Assembly: GCA_029582265.1 (NCBI GenBank)
Contig: CM055834.1
Coordinates: 1,240,001-1,304,000 of the forward strand
Length of the DNA stretch: 64,000 nucleotides
DNA from: Zoroaster sp. YZ-2022
Lineage: Eukaryota; Echinodermata; Asteroidea; Forcipulatida; Zoroasteridae
Reading direction: 5' to 3'
A program made the position numbers and the translations under genes. The notes under the pieces are model-generated. The model was given only the letters and a program-made list of their open reading frames with translations. It was not told the DNA's origin and made no database searches. Of the stretch, positions 23,963 through 36,848 are shown piece by piece; the stretch's first letter is position 1, and the number at the start of each line of letters is the position of its first letter.

Positions 23963-24332
23963 GACACTTACATGTATATTGCGCCGGTATCTGCCAAGTT
24001 TGACGCTCATGGCGCATGAACATTATTACCCCTGTCATCGGGCCAGTTATATCATTCCTAGAACCTTCTCAACTCCCTGGAGAGTATGCAGCCTATGCTG
24101 CCAAATGTGTAGCGCAACGAGCTTAATCAAACACAATTACCATCTCTGCCCTCACAGGTCCCCCCCATTTATACTCCTGGGTGAAGAGAAGCAATTATAA
24201 CTTACACATGTACATGTAAGTGTCTTGCTCAGGGACACAAGCGATCGCAGCCAGGATTCGAAGCCCACATTCTGACAGCTCGGCCATCAGAACACACAAG
24301 TCCGATGCACTAAACCGCTCGGCCATGGCACC
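23960..24332 (-). mobile_element. tRNA-derived SINE, minus strand
   Basis: It ends 'CTAAACCGCTCGGCCATGGC' (head) and contains 'CTCAACTCCCTGGAGAGTAT' in the body. With the (AAT)n block at 23924 it forms a complete 5'-to-3' SINE read on the minus strand. Confidence 0.8.
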
Positions 24333-24918
24333 CCTGCTGTCTCTGATGTTGTCTCAGACGCTGTCTATGCAATTTTTTTTAATTTTTTTTATTTATTTTT
24401 TTTTATATGTAGGCCTACAGTGACAGTTTTTTCCTAGTTTTCCCCAAAACATGAGCAGCTATTGTAATTTATAGGTTAGTTTTATGATATTTCTTGAACA
24501 CTTCAAAGTTGAAATGAACATACAGTACATGTAGGTTACCAAATACCACCAATGTTTGTACCATCCCTTTAAAACCGACTCGGGCATGCTTCTGTGCATC
24601 CGTGTTTGATCTGCACACAGTGCAAACGTTTGCAATTGAATGTTGTCATTTGAGACCGCCCGCATGCCCTTAGAAACCAGGCCACAGAATTTGACATCAT
24701 GTAACACGATGAAGTTACCCTTTGCTGATATATGCACGAGTTCTTGCAATGCTACCACACTTGTGGCTACCACTAAGCAGTGTGCACTACTGTGCACCTG
24801 TCAAGTGATTGGATATAACACACTCGCAGTTGGTTTTTAGTTCAACTGTGTAAGAACAAGTAAGGGAGGGAACGCACATGTACATGTATACAGTGTACAT
24901 ATGTACATTCATTTTGTA

Positions 24919-25070
24919 TGTGTAAGGACACAATACTGGCTGACAAAAATGGGACACAGGGGGTGAAAAAAGTATTGGTGGAAAGTTGTAATTTACTTGG
25001 AAGTCATGAGAATGGACACCCTTGTACTTGAAAATAGCATTGGAGAGATAATGTGCCAAGTAGATTTTCA
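24919..25070. mobile_element. 5' fragment of the GTAAGGACAC element
   Basis: It matches 15312-15535 closely apart from having one AATGTGCCAAGT unit in place of seven. Similarity stops at about 25070. Confidence 0.85.
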
Positions 25071-26324
25071 GACATATGAAAACAGACATATGAGGTATTA
25101 CAGTGTATGTTACTATGCAGTATAGCCATTAGGAGCCACTGCCTTCCATAGCAATGGCTAGGTTTGTTCATAAATTTGCACTGATAGTAGGAGGCTTAAT
25201 GTAAAACTTACTACATTGTACATGTAAGCGTACAGCTGATGTTAGTATCAATCTTCCAAAGAAATTATTTTGTACGAAGTGCCTTCCTTACAGTTCGGAT
25301 AAATTTAGAAATTCCAACTTAGAATGCATGTACACTACACAAAATCACAGGTTGGATCAAGGAGTTAGCCAGGATTTAGAATTAGGGTGTCCAGATTTGC
25401 TGGAAATTTCAAAACTGGGGTGTCCAAATTGTTCAGTTACAATACTTTTACATGTAAACGACAGATGAAATAGGGTGTCCACAATTGAAACAGATACCCC
25501 TCTGGCTAACACTATCTATGGGTTGGATGTGTGTGAACATATCTTGATTCCAAGAGAGTAAGCATACTCCCAGCAGCAGCAGCAGCAGCTTTGCCAACAT
25601 TACCAATGCCTTTACCTTGCCTCATTCAAAACCTCATTGACCTCTATTCAATGACCCGAGGAGAACAGGCAGACACTACATTTTGGTCTACAGGTCTACT
25701 CTGACTTCAATAAATATTACAATCATGAAACCCCTTTTGACAACCCTCACTGTCTTTTTAAGGACTTTTCCCTGGATTTATTTTCAGTATGACCTCCAAT
25801 TTAAGTAAACACACAATAATCTGTATTCTAAATATAAACAGTGAAGGTTTTTCTACTTGCTCAACGAGGCTTGATAATGGCTGAGCTTTGAGGGAAAACT
25901 ATTGTTCAGAGTTAATCACTGACAAAGCAAGGAAGGGCCCCTGTTTACAACACCCAAGGCAAGTTACATCGTACACATACCTAATGTACAGTGTAGGCTG
26001 TAGTTGTCAGACCAAAAAACCTTGCTCTGCCCGGTACAGTGAACTCATTGTACACTTTGGTGCCTCCAAGGTTCAACTTGTCATTTGCTTGACTGGCTTT
26101 GGTTTGGGTTCCCAGTTGTAACTAAATCAAATTTCGGCACTTCCTCTTATCCACCATTTGAAGATAGTTTCTTGTGTTTCAGTGGAATATCACATTCAGG
26201 GGTTGTGAAGTAAAAAAATATAATAATCCTGAAAAATGGGTAGCGGGCCTTAGTACATATTTTATCTTCTACATGAAGACAGAAATTCCACATTGGAATG
26301 AATACAAAAAGTCTGAAGTACCAA
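25071..26324. other. non-coding DNA
   Basis: A short (CAG)n run lies at 25574-25590. 26200-26250 repeats part of the block at 5070. No exon recognised. Confidence 0.45.
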
Positions 26325-26665
26325 GTGCTGGGATGGTTAACTGGTTGAACCGACCAAAACAGCATGAACCGTTTACAAATTTTCTAACCGGCTAACCGAA
26401 AACAATATTTGAAAGATACGACCAACAATTTTGGAAGAATTAGACTTTCGTTTTTGCCGCATTGGTTATTTAAAACAAATCATTGCAGGAAGTTTATTGA
26501 ACGCTTTTGGATTGAAAATTTAAACACATTGTGTTATTTGCCGGTGATCTCCATTGTAGTCTGTGTGGTAGTCTGTGTGGCCGTCAGGTGCCGACTTTTG
26601 GTTAACTGACCATAAAAGATTCAGTTCAACGGTTAGTGAACTAACCGGTAACTCCCAGCACTAGT
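26325..26665. mobile_element. hAT-like TIR element, copy 2 (no nested insertion)
   Basis: The ends are 'AGTGCTGGGATGGTTAACTG' and 'AACCGGTAACTCCCAGCACT'. It is collinear with 1431-2043 but has a plain TTAA at 26470-26473 where copy 1 carries an insertion. Confidence 0.75.
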
Positions 26666-27049
26666 CCTTCATGCATCTATTCACTTTCTTCTTGTTACAC
26701 TGGTCAACAATTTTGTTAAAGTTGTCTGCTATTTATTATGGATTTTGATGTGCTGAATTCAAATATGACAATTAAAATTGCTGATTGGCTACTGTTTCCA
26801 AGATTTTACATTTTACGTACTATATGGTGTACATAGCAGATTTTTAATCATGAATTATCATACGCTATCCTATACGTGTACACATGTACATGGCTCATTC
26901 TATAAATACAGGGGCCAATGGTGAATTCAAAATATGTACAAATTTTATGAAGTTTCTCTCTTTAATGTGACATACAGGGTCATTTATTTCAGGTTGTGCT
27001 TTTTAAACATGTTGTGGGACATTGGTTTTATGTCACACATTTGGAACCA

Positions 27050-28400
27050 ATCCGATATTTTTTTTATTATGGAGAAAAAAATGGGTGTGTTTCTACTATT
27101 TTTTGTCAAAAAACTGTGACATTAAAAGTGTTAACATTAACAATATTTTTCTGACTTTTCTTTGAAGAAAAACGTTTTATTTTTACTGTATAATTATTGA
27201 GTACACCCAGGTTGTTAAAACTGAGTGAGTTTTCAGCAGATAAACATCTCAGATTATTATTGAGGAGCAAATAAAAACGGCTGTCACAGCGAAATGGAAA
27301 TGGAAAATTCTTGTGCAATAGACTTAAAATTTTCTGGCAGCTTTTATTTAAAAGCTGCCGCACGGCGAAGCTACGCCCATTTTTTTTTTTTTTTTAATGT
27401 GTGGGGGATTCTTGAGGGACATGCATTCCAACAAAAACCCTTTAGTTTATGCAAGTCTTAAAATTTTCTGGCAGCTTTTATTTAAAAACTGCCACACGGC
27501 GAAGCTACGCCCATTTTTTTTAAATTATTTTTTTATTTATTTTTTTTTGGGGGGGGGGGGGATGGGGAATCCTTTATTTTACACCCATTTTTTTTTCATG
27601 CCCATTTTTTATGATTTTTTAAACAAATTTGTTGATACCTTGCATAAAGAGCCAATATTATTTTGTCTGAATATAATTATGACAAAAAGGCCGATCTTAC
27701 CTTGGTTTGCTCGTTAATGATAAATCACTTCGTAACATCAACAACTTTGTAACAAGGTAGACACGAAAATTTGTCTTCACTTCAGCATACTCATGGAAAA
27801 GTTGCCGACGTTAACTTTGCTTTGCAGATGAAGGCCATCACCATGTACAGTATTGCAGCAGCTCACATAGCCATTGACATGCAGGGAAATATTTGTAATG
27901 ACGTCTTTTTGCACATCGTAACAACTCAGAGGGACACTAAATTCACAAAGTATTCCACTTCAAAAACTTTGGAAGCCCATGATTTACCGTGCCTATTTCA
28001 GATTCCACGTGTAGTGTCTGTATTATTTGTAGTGGTTGGTCAAATGTATAAGAATTACCAAATGAGTGTGTGATCGTTTTATTTTGTCAAAGTGATATAT
28101 AAAAAGGGAATAGGGTTTCATACGTAACACAAGGGGACACGAAATGTTGCGCTGTGACAGCCGTTTTTATTTGCTCCTCAATAATAATCCGAGATGTTTA
28201 TCTGCTGAAAACTCACTCAGTTTTAACAACCTGGGTGTACTCAATAATTATACACTAAAAATAAAATGCTTTTCTTCAAAGAAAAGTCAGAAAAATGTTT
28301 TTAATGTTACCACTTTTAATGTCACGGTTTTTTGACAAAAAATAGAAGAAACACACCCGCTTTTTTCTCCATAATAAAAAAATATATCAGATTGCTAACT
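27050..28400. repeat. inverted repeat, arms about 250-300 bp
   Basis: The left arm (27050-27300) and right arm (28140-28395) are about 90% complementary by eye ('CTCAGTTTTAACAACCTGGG', 'GCTCCTCAATAATAAT', 'GACAGCCGTTTTTATTTGCT'). The loop has a direct repeat ('TTAAAATTTTCTGGCAGC', 'GGCGAAGCTACGCCCATTTT') at 27324 and 27458. Confidence 0.85.
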
Positions 28401-28675
28401 GCATAAAGAGCCAATATTAATTATTTTGTCAGTCACTGTGTTCATCACACCAATTCCATGCCCAGTTGAAAGTCTGCTCTGATCGTAACAATATTGTCCC
28501 TTTAAGCAAAAAAGTACATTTTATGCCTAGTGTTGTTTCACATTTGGGATTTTTGGTGTCCCTGTTACACATGGAACTGGCAGCACCAGATGTTGTGTGT
28601 GTAATACATGTACAAGTATGTATTTATGTTCTGAAGAAAGCTGTTTTTTATTAAAGGTGTTAATGACTTTAGGCA

Positions 28676-29098
28676 TTAACCCTAACCACCCTGAATCCAT
28701 CAAAATCCATCCCCCTGTATTGGAAGATTTTGGCGGATTCAGGATACCTCCACATTGAGCATGTGGCGGATTTTGATGGATTCAGGATTTCAATAGTTTT
28801 TAACTGCTTGGTCATGTTGGTTGATGGATTATAGTTACATGTACTGTATATGTTAGATTTTGATGGATTCTATGCAGCAACATACTATACAAATTTTCAT
28901 GTGAGCATGGTATCCTGAATCCGCCAAAATCCACCAAAAATTTAGTGGTGGATTTTGGCGGATTCAGGATATGTCCAATATCTACACTGGCGGATTCTGA
29001 TGGATTCAGGACACCAGCATTTTGTGTGTGACAAAATTGGTGGATTTTGGTGGATTCAGGATACTTTCTAGTAAAAATACCCAAGGGGTTAGGGTTAA
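28676..29098. mobile_element. TTAA/CCCTAAC element, second copy of the 17054 family
   Basis: The ends are TTAACCCTAACCACC and 'GGGGTTAGGGTTAA'. It is nearly identical to 17054-17512, including a shared 'GCAACATACTATACAAATTT' stretch. Confidence 0.85.
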
Positions 29099-29254
29099 AC
29101 CACAGAAACCCACAAGTTTACTGTGAAATTTTGCCAGTCTGAGATTTTGGTGTCCCCTGTTACACGCGGAACGAGTTTGTGCATAACAATATATTTAATA
29201 CGTATAATAAAATCAACACTGAATAATTCTAATGTAACATATATCATTGTGAGG

Positions 29255-29350
29255 TTCCCAGGCACATTCATTATTATCCCTCGTCACCAGGCATACACTT
29301 TTCCAACCATTAATACTAAAACTTTCTCATCTCCCTAGGAATTATACAGC
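29255..29350 (-). mobile_element. decayed SINE fragment
   Basis: It contains 'CATTATTATCCCTCGTCACC' and 'TTTCTCATCTCCCTAGGAAT', resembling the reverse-strand body and 3' region of the tRNA-headed SINE. Confidence 0.5.
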
Positions 29351-30235
29351 CTCTAATTAAAGCAGCTATTGTAAGTTAAGATTTAGAGCAACTGGGAAAT
29401 AAACCAGACTATGCCACACTAATTTACGGTACTTGTTTCTGTTTGGACATGTGTTGTACACGTACTTACATTGTACTTGTAATGCCCTTTGAACATGAGA
29501 ATCATAGTTCACCTCGCTGTAATACCCTTGTGTATACTTTGGGTTTCACGTGTAACATGGACACCATGTACTTGGTGTCCATGTTACACGCAGAACCTTC
29601 CATTAAGGCACCAGCTATGATCGTTTTCTTGCTATTGATGACAAGTTTGACCTGTTGGATTGTTTAATTACCTTATTATCACCTCATTGACTTAGCTAAT
29701 TAAAATCTGATGCGCAGTTTTGATGAAAATTTTTTTTTTTAATCAATTTCAATGAAGGAATTGCAATTTTACGCCATTTTTGGTGAAAAACGTGCCTTAA
29801 TTTCATTTGAAGAAACATAAAAGTTTGGTTGAATGTTCTGTTAAAGTATGTACCTATATGAAGCCTACTCAAAACTGCTAATAAGTAAAAAGAAGTCTTC
29901 TGAAATTAAATGCTGGAGAGAATTTACATTTGGATTTGGTGTCCCTGTTACACGTGAAACTTTTCTATATCCGTTGTCAGTCCATGCCACTGTAAACCAT
30001 TCAAACGAGCAATAATTATGAAATAATTATTAAAAATATCAAGGAGATATATAAGGCCTTACAAACATACAATGTATGGGAAAAGTTCATGTCAAACAAT
30101 TTTGAAATTCTGATACCAATGTCACACTTTGGACCCTTAATTAATTTATAGAATGAGCCACATAGATCTTGACAACTAGAGCCAATCAACAATTTTAAGC
30201 ATCATTTCCATTCTCAGTGACCCATAATTAGTCAA

Positions 30236-31002
30236 GTTTGACCATGGAGGAAGAAAACAGAAGGAGTCACAACGAAGGCATATCAAAGGTTCAATGTCTT
30301 TTGCCGCGGTCGTAAAATTTCTAAGCCAGCGCTAATCGTTTAATCCGATTATCGAGGAGAACTACAGCCAGGCTTTCTTTGCACATGCGCATTGCGCGCA
30401 TTGCTGGACGTTGTCCTATTGCACTACACGGAAGGCTGGCTCCCGATCCAACTCGACCTACGAATCCAACACTGCAATATCTTCAGTGTACAGCATCGTA
30501 CACATATGAGGATTGAAATGATAAAAAGCTAAACAACACGTCTTTGAATTTGACAATTGGTTGGCTTCCGGAGATCACCGGAAATATCCTTAAAATAAGT
30601 TGCTAAAAAGACACTTTATTGTAACATCTGAATGTTATATTTAGCATAAGTCAGCTTCGGATTCGCCAAATTCGACGATCAAAACACCAAAATACTCGGT
30701 GGAAAAATCGCTATTGAAGACAATGCATTGCGCAATATAAAAAGCCCGCGAAAAGTAGTGCGCATACGTTTTGTGTTTATTCGTTTGCTTCAGATTTCTA
30801 CCCTCCAATTATGTATCCTGGTCGCGAGCAAGCCGAGCGGCAAAAGACATTGTACACAAGGGGATTATCGCGGTCGTTAAACTTGTAAGCGCAGCGGGTG
30901 GCCGTAACGTATTTCCAATGGGCCACTCCGAAGTGCTAATTGGTTATGAGATAAGAGGCTGGGCGATGTGACTCCTTCTGTTTTCTTCCTCCATGGTTTG
31001 AC
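30236..31002. mobile_element. 753-bp CATGGAGGA element with 7-bp target duplication
   Basis: 30243-30270 and 30968-30995 are perfect 28-bp inverse complements starting CATGGAGGAAGAAAACAGAA. GTTTGAC flanks both sides (30236-30242, 30996-31002). The interior has subterminal inverted 'CAATGTCTTTTGCCGC' blocks. No transposase frame is recognisable. Confidence 0.9.
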
Positions 31003-31260
31003 TTCATTTGTTTCGGAAGCATTTTGGCTGTAGACCAGTGTTATCAACACAATGAACTAAGCTGAAACTGTCACAGGCTGGTTTGTATACATTTATAATC
31101 TTGTTTCTTGTAAAGCATACATTGACATTTAAACAACCAGTGTACATACTCATATTACTGGCTCTAATTGTCCTTACAAAAGGGAAGTAAATTACTTTCA
31201 AATGTCACACACAAATTGACTCAATCCTTGTTAAACAGTAGAATAATTTATTAACCTACA

Positions 31261-31521
31261 TTAGCCCTCCTATAGGTTTAACACTCAAAGACACTCAAAA
31301 TGTTTATGTCTCTCTGAACCCATTGACTTTGTGCAGTGCACTCAAGGACATGTGGCTAGGATAGGTCAAACCAAAACCACTCGACCATACATACACAGCT
31401 CTGTGTGACTCTGTGGTTTGACCTACTAATTGGCTATAGATGCATTCAAAAATACTCAAGTGACTGTCTGTGAGTGCCTTGCTGACTGGGACAAATTTCA
31501 GCCTGGGCATAGGAGGGTTAG
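31261..31521. mobile_element. CCCTCCTA element with CACTCAA words
   Basis: The ends are TTAGCCCTCCTATA and 'CATAGGAGGGTTAG'. TTAG on both sides fits a variant target duplication. The words are 'CACTCAAAGACACTCAAAAT', 'GCACTCAAGGAC', 'AATACTCAAGTGAC' and 'GTGAGTG'. Confidence 0.75.
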
Positions 31522-31812
31522 AGTAGCTATGGGTATAGTTGACTGTTGACCCAAATGTACACACAGGGGCATTTTTGACTGGTTTTTACTGTCATTTTGA
31601 CCAACCCTGAACAATACCAGACAACGCTTTTTACCAGTCAAAAACGGTTAACGCAAGAATTTCACCAATCTATTTATTTTGACCTGTCAATGTACTTACT
31701 ACACGCAAGGTTTGACAGTGTTTGACTTTTAAGTGCACTAGATATACCTTGGCAAGTATAATATCAACATTTTGACTGGTTTTGACCCTTAGGAGGGTCA
31801 TAGGAGGGTTAA
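31522..31812 (-). mobile_element. GTCAAAA-word TTAA element, inverse orientation, truncated
   Basis: It is the inverse of 6390-6716 ('AGTTGACTGTTGACCCAAAT', 'TTTTTACCAGTCAAAAACGG'), ending 'CATAGGAGGGTTAA'. Its left end is lost at the junction with the neighbour. Confidence 0.75.
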
Positions 31813-32512
31813 TTATTCTCTGACCATACCCTGGTTAATCTGAAGTAATTAACTTCTTTCTACTAGATGTACATACATGTATAGGAAAACAACAATATTT
31901 ACATCAAATATGACACACGGACTATGCATCTTCAAGACTAACACGAATAAAACGTTATATATCCAAGTGAACAGAACACCGTTTGATCTCATATTAAAAC
32001 CTTTCATTCTCGCCCTGCAGTTCACAGTTCCCCCCACACAAAGGGGGGGGGGGGATGTGCCCATGAGACCACTTGCCCCTGGTCTAAAAAATGTGCCAAT
32101 TTATCCTACAGGCATGCTCATTTTGACCAAAACCATTTTGTATACATATCAGATTCATTGAGAAAAAAACAAAAAACTCATGGGAAATGGGTGCATCCGG
32201 CAAACAAGATTTTGGCAAATTTTGTTTTGGTTTAGAAAACTGACTTTTTTACTACTTAAAAAAAACACTATGTACATGTATGTACAAAGCAGACGTTCTG
32301 GACCATGTAAGTTTAAATGTACACACTGGGAATGGTCAGCCTGTAAGGGTTAGTCAAATACCATTGTGTATGCATGACTGAACCCCAACATGGTAGAACT
32401 GACACTGTGTATTATGAATACAATGCCCCCCTGATGACAAGCCAGTCAACCTGTAACTGTATACTGTGTGTTTGTACAATGTATACTCTCAAAAATGGCC
32501 AACAGCACAAAT
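31813..32512. other. non-coding DNA
   Basis: A G-run lies at about 32043-32053. No exon recognised. Confidence 0.45.
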
Positions 32513-33231
32513 GCAGGCCTCTCCAGTACCTAATCTACCAAATATAGGTTTTTTTTAGATAGGGTTTTTTTTAAAGCAAAATGTAGGTTATTAAAGGTTT
32601 ACTGAATGCCAAAATATAGGCTTTTATAGGTTATTTCCTGTGATTTTGCAGTGTTAAGTAACAAGTTTTTGGTAAATTGCCTACCTTCTGTTACAGTTTG
32701 GCTTCTGTTTTGGCTTCATCTCTTTATACTTATTAGAAAGTTGAAAATGTGTTGCAGGAGATTAAAAATACAGCTTTTTATAGGTTAACCCTTCTACTTC
32801 TGGTACCGTTTTCATACAAGTTGATGCACCATTTGAAACCATTCGCTTTTGTGGTTTTGAATGGTGAAATAACTGTACAGTATTGATTCCCCCAAATGGT
32901 TTTGAATGGTAGGTCAGCTAATACAAAACCTTGTTTGGATCTTTCCAAATGGTAGTACAGCTAATACAAAACCTTGTTTGGATACTTCTAAGTGGTGAAT
33001 CAATGGACCCTCTATGCATTTGAATGGATTTGAATGGTAGTAAAGCTTGCTACCAACACTGTTCAAATGGTATCACCATGTGTGTACAAAACCAATGGGC
33101 ATTTTGGTAAGTGGAAATTTTGAATGGTTTCAAATGGTCAAAGAGTAGGAGGGTTAATATAGGTTTTTTGGGGGGAAATAAAGGTTCCCATTTTGAAATA
33201 TAGGTTTTATAGGCCTTGTTGGGAGGCCTGC
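32513..33231. mobile_element. GCAGGCCT-ended element, copy 1, carrying a TTAA cassette
   Basis: The ends are GCAGGCCTC and 'GGGAGGCCTGC'. The interior repeats 'AAATATAGG' and 'TTTTTATAGG' words and 'GTGTTAAGTAACAAGTTTTT'. Paralogue at 36849-37585. A TTAA element (32785-33157) interrupts it. Confidence 0.8.
32785..33157. mobile_element. TTAA/CCCTTCTA element with TTTGAATGG words
   Basis: The ends are TTAACCCTTCTACT and 'GAGTAGGAGGGTTAA'. The body repeats 'TTTTGAATGGT' and 'ACCATTTGAAACC' at least ten times in both orientations. No other copy of this wording was seen. Confidence 0.85.
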
Positions 33232-33754
33232 AAATGGCTCGTTTTCCCTCATTTCTATCATCTGTAATAAAACATTGCTACACCTGTACCACTATGACTT
33301 CACAGGAGAATCGAATGAACGTAAAATTCGGTTAAGAAAGCAAGCTTTAAAATCTTCATTTATAGATTTTTGAGCCCCCACCTGTGAAAAAAAAAAAATC
33401 ACATCAAACATTTCAAGTTTTCGCCTCACAGTGCCTGTGAACTACACATCTGTTGCTGTTTAGAATCTTGTAGGCCGCAAGGGTCAACACTCAACAGTCA
33501 GCAGTTTGGACCCTGTACATGTAGGTGTGTACAAGTATCAATCAGTACTCCCACACATTCTAATGAGAACCTTGCATTTAAGCTGAGGTCACTGAGCTTA
33601 ATGTCTACCAATAAAGACATGCTCTTGAAGCATGGAGTGGGCAATATTGTTTTTGAAATCCCCCACACGGTCTGCTCTGGACAAAACTGAAGTAATGCTC
33701 TTGTGGTTGAATTGTTCATTCTTTTCCAATGTTTTAGTGTACAATCTTTTTCCA

Positions 33755-34035
33755 TTAACCCTAAACTCCCTAGGCCCATTTGCTTACATATGAATCCTCC
33801 AAAATCCTTCAGTAGTAAAGTAAGCACATGATATGTATATGTACACATGTATTTCTAATCTGTGATACATGTAAAATGGCCAGGGACCCCTACCTGCATG
33901 CATGGAGCAATAAACAGTGTCCACTGACCCCAAGCACTGACCTTGCAATCACTACAACAAACATGGATGTACATGTACCATGGAAAGTCAAGTATAACCT
34001 CAATCCTCCAAAATCCTACGTCCCACAAATGGGCA
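33755..34035. mobile_element. TTAA/CCCTAA element, third subfamily, right end lost
   Basis: The left end is TTAACCCTAAACTCC. It is collinear with 40474-40745 ('GAATCCTCCAAAATCCTTCA', 'CCTGCATGCATGGAGCAATA'). Similarity stops in the 'CCTCAATCCTCCAAAATCCT' word near 34017. Confidence 0.75.
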
Positions 34036-34039
34036 AGCA

Positions 34040-34170
34040 AAAATTCTTCCAACATTGCTGGTCGTTATTTTTAACATATTGGTTTCAGTTAGCGGGTTAG
34101 AAAAAATGTCTAAATGGTTAGTGCAGCTTCGGTCGGTTAAACGGTTAAAACCGCCCCGGCGCTAATTAGA
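34040..34170 (-). mobile_element. fragment of the hAT-like element (inverse)
   Basis: 'ATTGGTTTCAGTTAGCGGGT' is the inverse of 'GCTAACTGAAACCAATATTT' at 1489. It is followed by 'GGTTAAACGGTTAAAACCG'-type sequence. Confidence 0.5.
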
Positions 34171-36150
34171 CCGTTCAACTAATTCAAAAAACATTACTTG
34201 AGTGAATGAGCTCTGCAGGAGTATACATGTACATGTATGTAATGCGCACACGTACACAACATTGACCTTTGTGTTGAACCTTGTTTGGTTCTGTTTGTAA
34301 TGGATACACGAGGAGAAGACTCTACACGACCAAAAGACAAGCTCAAGTTCAACGCATGAAAAAAAAAATTATAAAATGCTTCTTTTTTTTTCAGCAACGG
34401 AAAGAATCATTGGTACGAACGATTTTTACTCTTGGATAATAAAGTGTTCACCTTCTGACCCCTTCCTCCAATCACAGTGATTCTGTGTTCTAAGAAGAGC
34501 TTAGAGCATACACAAAACCGATAACCTTGTAAATAACGTGTACACGTTGTGAGGAGTCAAACTCACCACTAGGGGGGACTTTACAAGTTTACCTCATGCC
34601 GAGTCTGCCATTACACAATTTTAGACCCAGCCAAATATAAAGATAGGCTAAGAATATCCACATATTTGCACGCTGTTCCAACACCAGGGGATTAGGAATT
34701 TAGTTGTCTTGTGTGACTCCAGAAATTTTTTGGTTTTTTGTTCGTTTTCAGTTTCAATGGCAAGTGTAAGCTTTCTACTATGTTGTACTACTAAGCTGTC
34801 TTAACCATTGAAAATCATGTAGCTAAATGAATATTTGAGGCTGTATAAATTGTATATTTGCTACACACTCAGACACGCTGAATGAAATTTGACTTTATAA
34901 TAAAATAAACTAATGCCTGCCATCACAATCACATAAAAACATTCCGTTTCTTGAAATGCAGTTAAGGCATGAACAATTTTGTGTTCTTTTTTTTCTTTTT
35001 TCAAACCAATCATTTCATTTGCATTGCAAGGATTGCCAACAGTTCCAACGGACTATCAAGTAAACGAATTATTATCTGAAAAAGTATACTAGGGGTAAAT
35101 TTGCTACAAGTACAATTGTATCAATCATCCTGAGAAGTTATTTCGTCTGAAGTGCTTTCATTTATGGATAAACATGAGTTAATACGTTGAATTTACAAAA
35201 GGTTAACATCCGGCAACTTTTGGTAAAACATAAAAAACATGTTAACAGTTTTTTGTTTTTTTTTCTGAAAAACGTGAGCACAAATTGTGATGAACCTTTC
35301 ACAGGTTAGTTTAAACATACATGTATTTCTTGAAAACCAGAGGATTAAACTTTTGTTGTACACATATCTTCCCTTTAAGTATAGATCTATCATTCTCATC
35401 ACATGTTGAAAGACTAACAAAAATTAATCTCCTCTTTTCACAAGATTTTTTTTTTTTTTCTTTTTTTTTTTTTAAACTGCAGCAGCAAAAACAAAAATAA
35501 ACAGCCATTGGCTGCTATTTTGACCATCCTCAATGATGACGTGTTGTTTTCGTCTAGATAACTAGATTGGTTGCCAAAAAACATGGCCACATTAATGTAT
35601 GATGACTTGGACGTGCTTCCAAAATTGTATACAGTATGACATGTACGTATGCATTGCACGTGCACAATTCCACACCATCATCCCCATATAATGTAGATTA
35701 CCAAAACCAAAACGTATGTACTGTACAGTACGTACAGTACGTAAGTATACACACATGTACTTTGTACACATCTGACACCATCTTATAATTATAATGGACA
35801 TTTTACATTAAAACATACATTTAGCGCCAGTTATTTTCATTATTATTGAAGTCAATCTTATCTTTTTTGGTGCCATTAGTTGAAAACATGGTTTTCAATT
35901 ATTATTTTTATTTTTTTAATTTTTTTTCACCAAAACATGAAAGAAATTTCACAGGCATTGCAAAACTACTTGAACTTCTATGACATAACATGCAGGAAAG
36001 AATCCTATTAACAGAAGCGGGTCCAAAGTATTTAACTTGGATCTGAGCAGTTTTACACCCAACGAATTAATAATAACAAAACCAATGACACAAATTATGA
36101 AGCATTGTAACTTTTTGATGTTATTACGTTTTTTTTCCCTTCACATATAT
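34171..36150. other. AT-rich non-coding DNA
   Basis: Holds T-runs at 35446-35474 and a palindromic GTACTGTACAGTACGTACAG cluster near 35718-35742. No exon recognised. Confidence 0.45.
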
Positions 36151-36152
36151 AT

Positions 36153-36402
36153 GTGACCCGCTCTGGCAAAACCCGAAATTTCTCAGCATTTACCATAATG
36201 CATAACAGCCATGAAAAGGTCACAAAACTGACCCCAGGGACCAGTTTTCATGTCACCCATATCTATAGAGCATTTTCTCTAGATTTTGATGGAAAAAATA
36301 AAAAATCCTGAAAACGTTGTTGGGAACATTGTTAATTTTCACGATAAACTTGGGAGGTCACTTTTGAAAATTGGGTCCAAGTTTAGGGTTTTGCCAGAGC
36401 TA
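36153..36402. mobile_element. 250-bp TIR element, GCTCTGGCAAAACCC ends
   Basis: 'GCTCTGGCAAAACCC' (about 36160) and its inverse 'GGGTTTTGCCAGAGC' (about 36386) bound a non-coding body. Confidence 0.75.
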
Positions 36403-36848
36403 CATGTACATGTAGTCACTATATACATGTATACATGTACATGTATGTTTGGGTTTTTTGTTGTGGTTTTTTCTCGAGTGTTTTTTATAGTGTTTTTTAT
36501 AGGTTTTTTCCCCCTTTTTTTAACCCTTCAAATACAAAGTATATATTTCATCAACAAAAATACATGACAAACCGCATACAGAGTACATGTACTGTACATA
36601 ACAACAAACAATGAAATTGATGCACAAAGCACCCACCACATTCCATGCTTTCTCAAGGCTACATATACCACCTATTCAAGTCAGGTTGATTGTCAATTGA
36701 TAGTCTATTGTTCACATTTTGTACATCCATATGCCTTCAGGAACAAAAGGGCAACATCAATCAAACCTGTAGCAGGAGCACTGAAGTGTGTTTCAAAGTT
36801 ATTACGCAAAGATTTATAAGCTAATAACGTATTAAAGATGACCGTATT

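Larger units (their letters stand above)
26891..30168. mobile_element. 3.3-kb compound element, GGCTCATTCTATAAAT ends
   Basis: The left end 'GGCTCATTCTATAAAT' (about 26892) is answered in inverse by 'ATTTATAGAATGAGCC' (about 30160). Inside lie a long inverted repeat (27050-28400), a TTAA element (28676-29098) and repeats of a 'GGTGTCCCTGTTACACG' word. No long reading frame with a recognisable domain exists. Confidence 0.6.
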
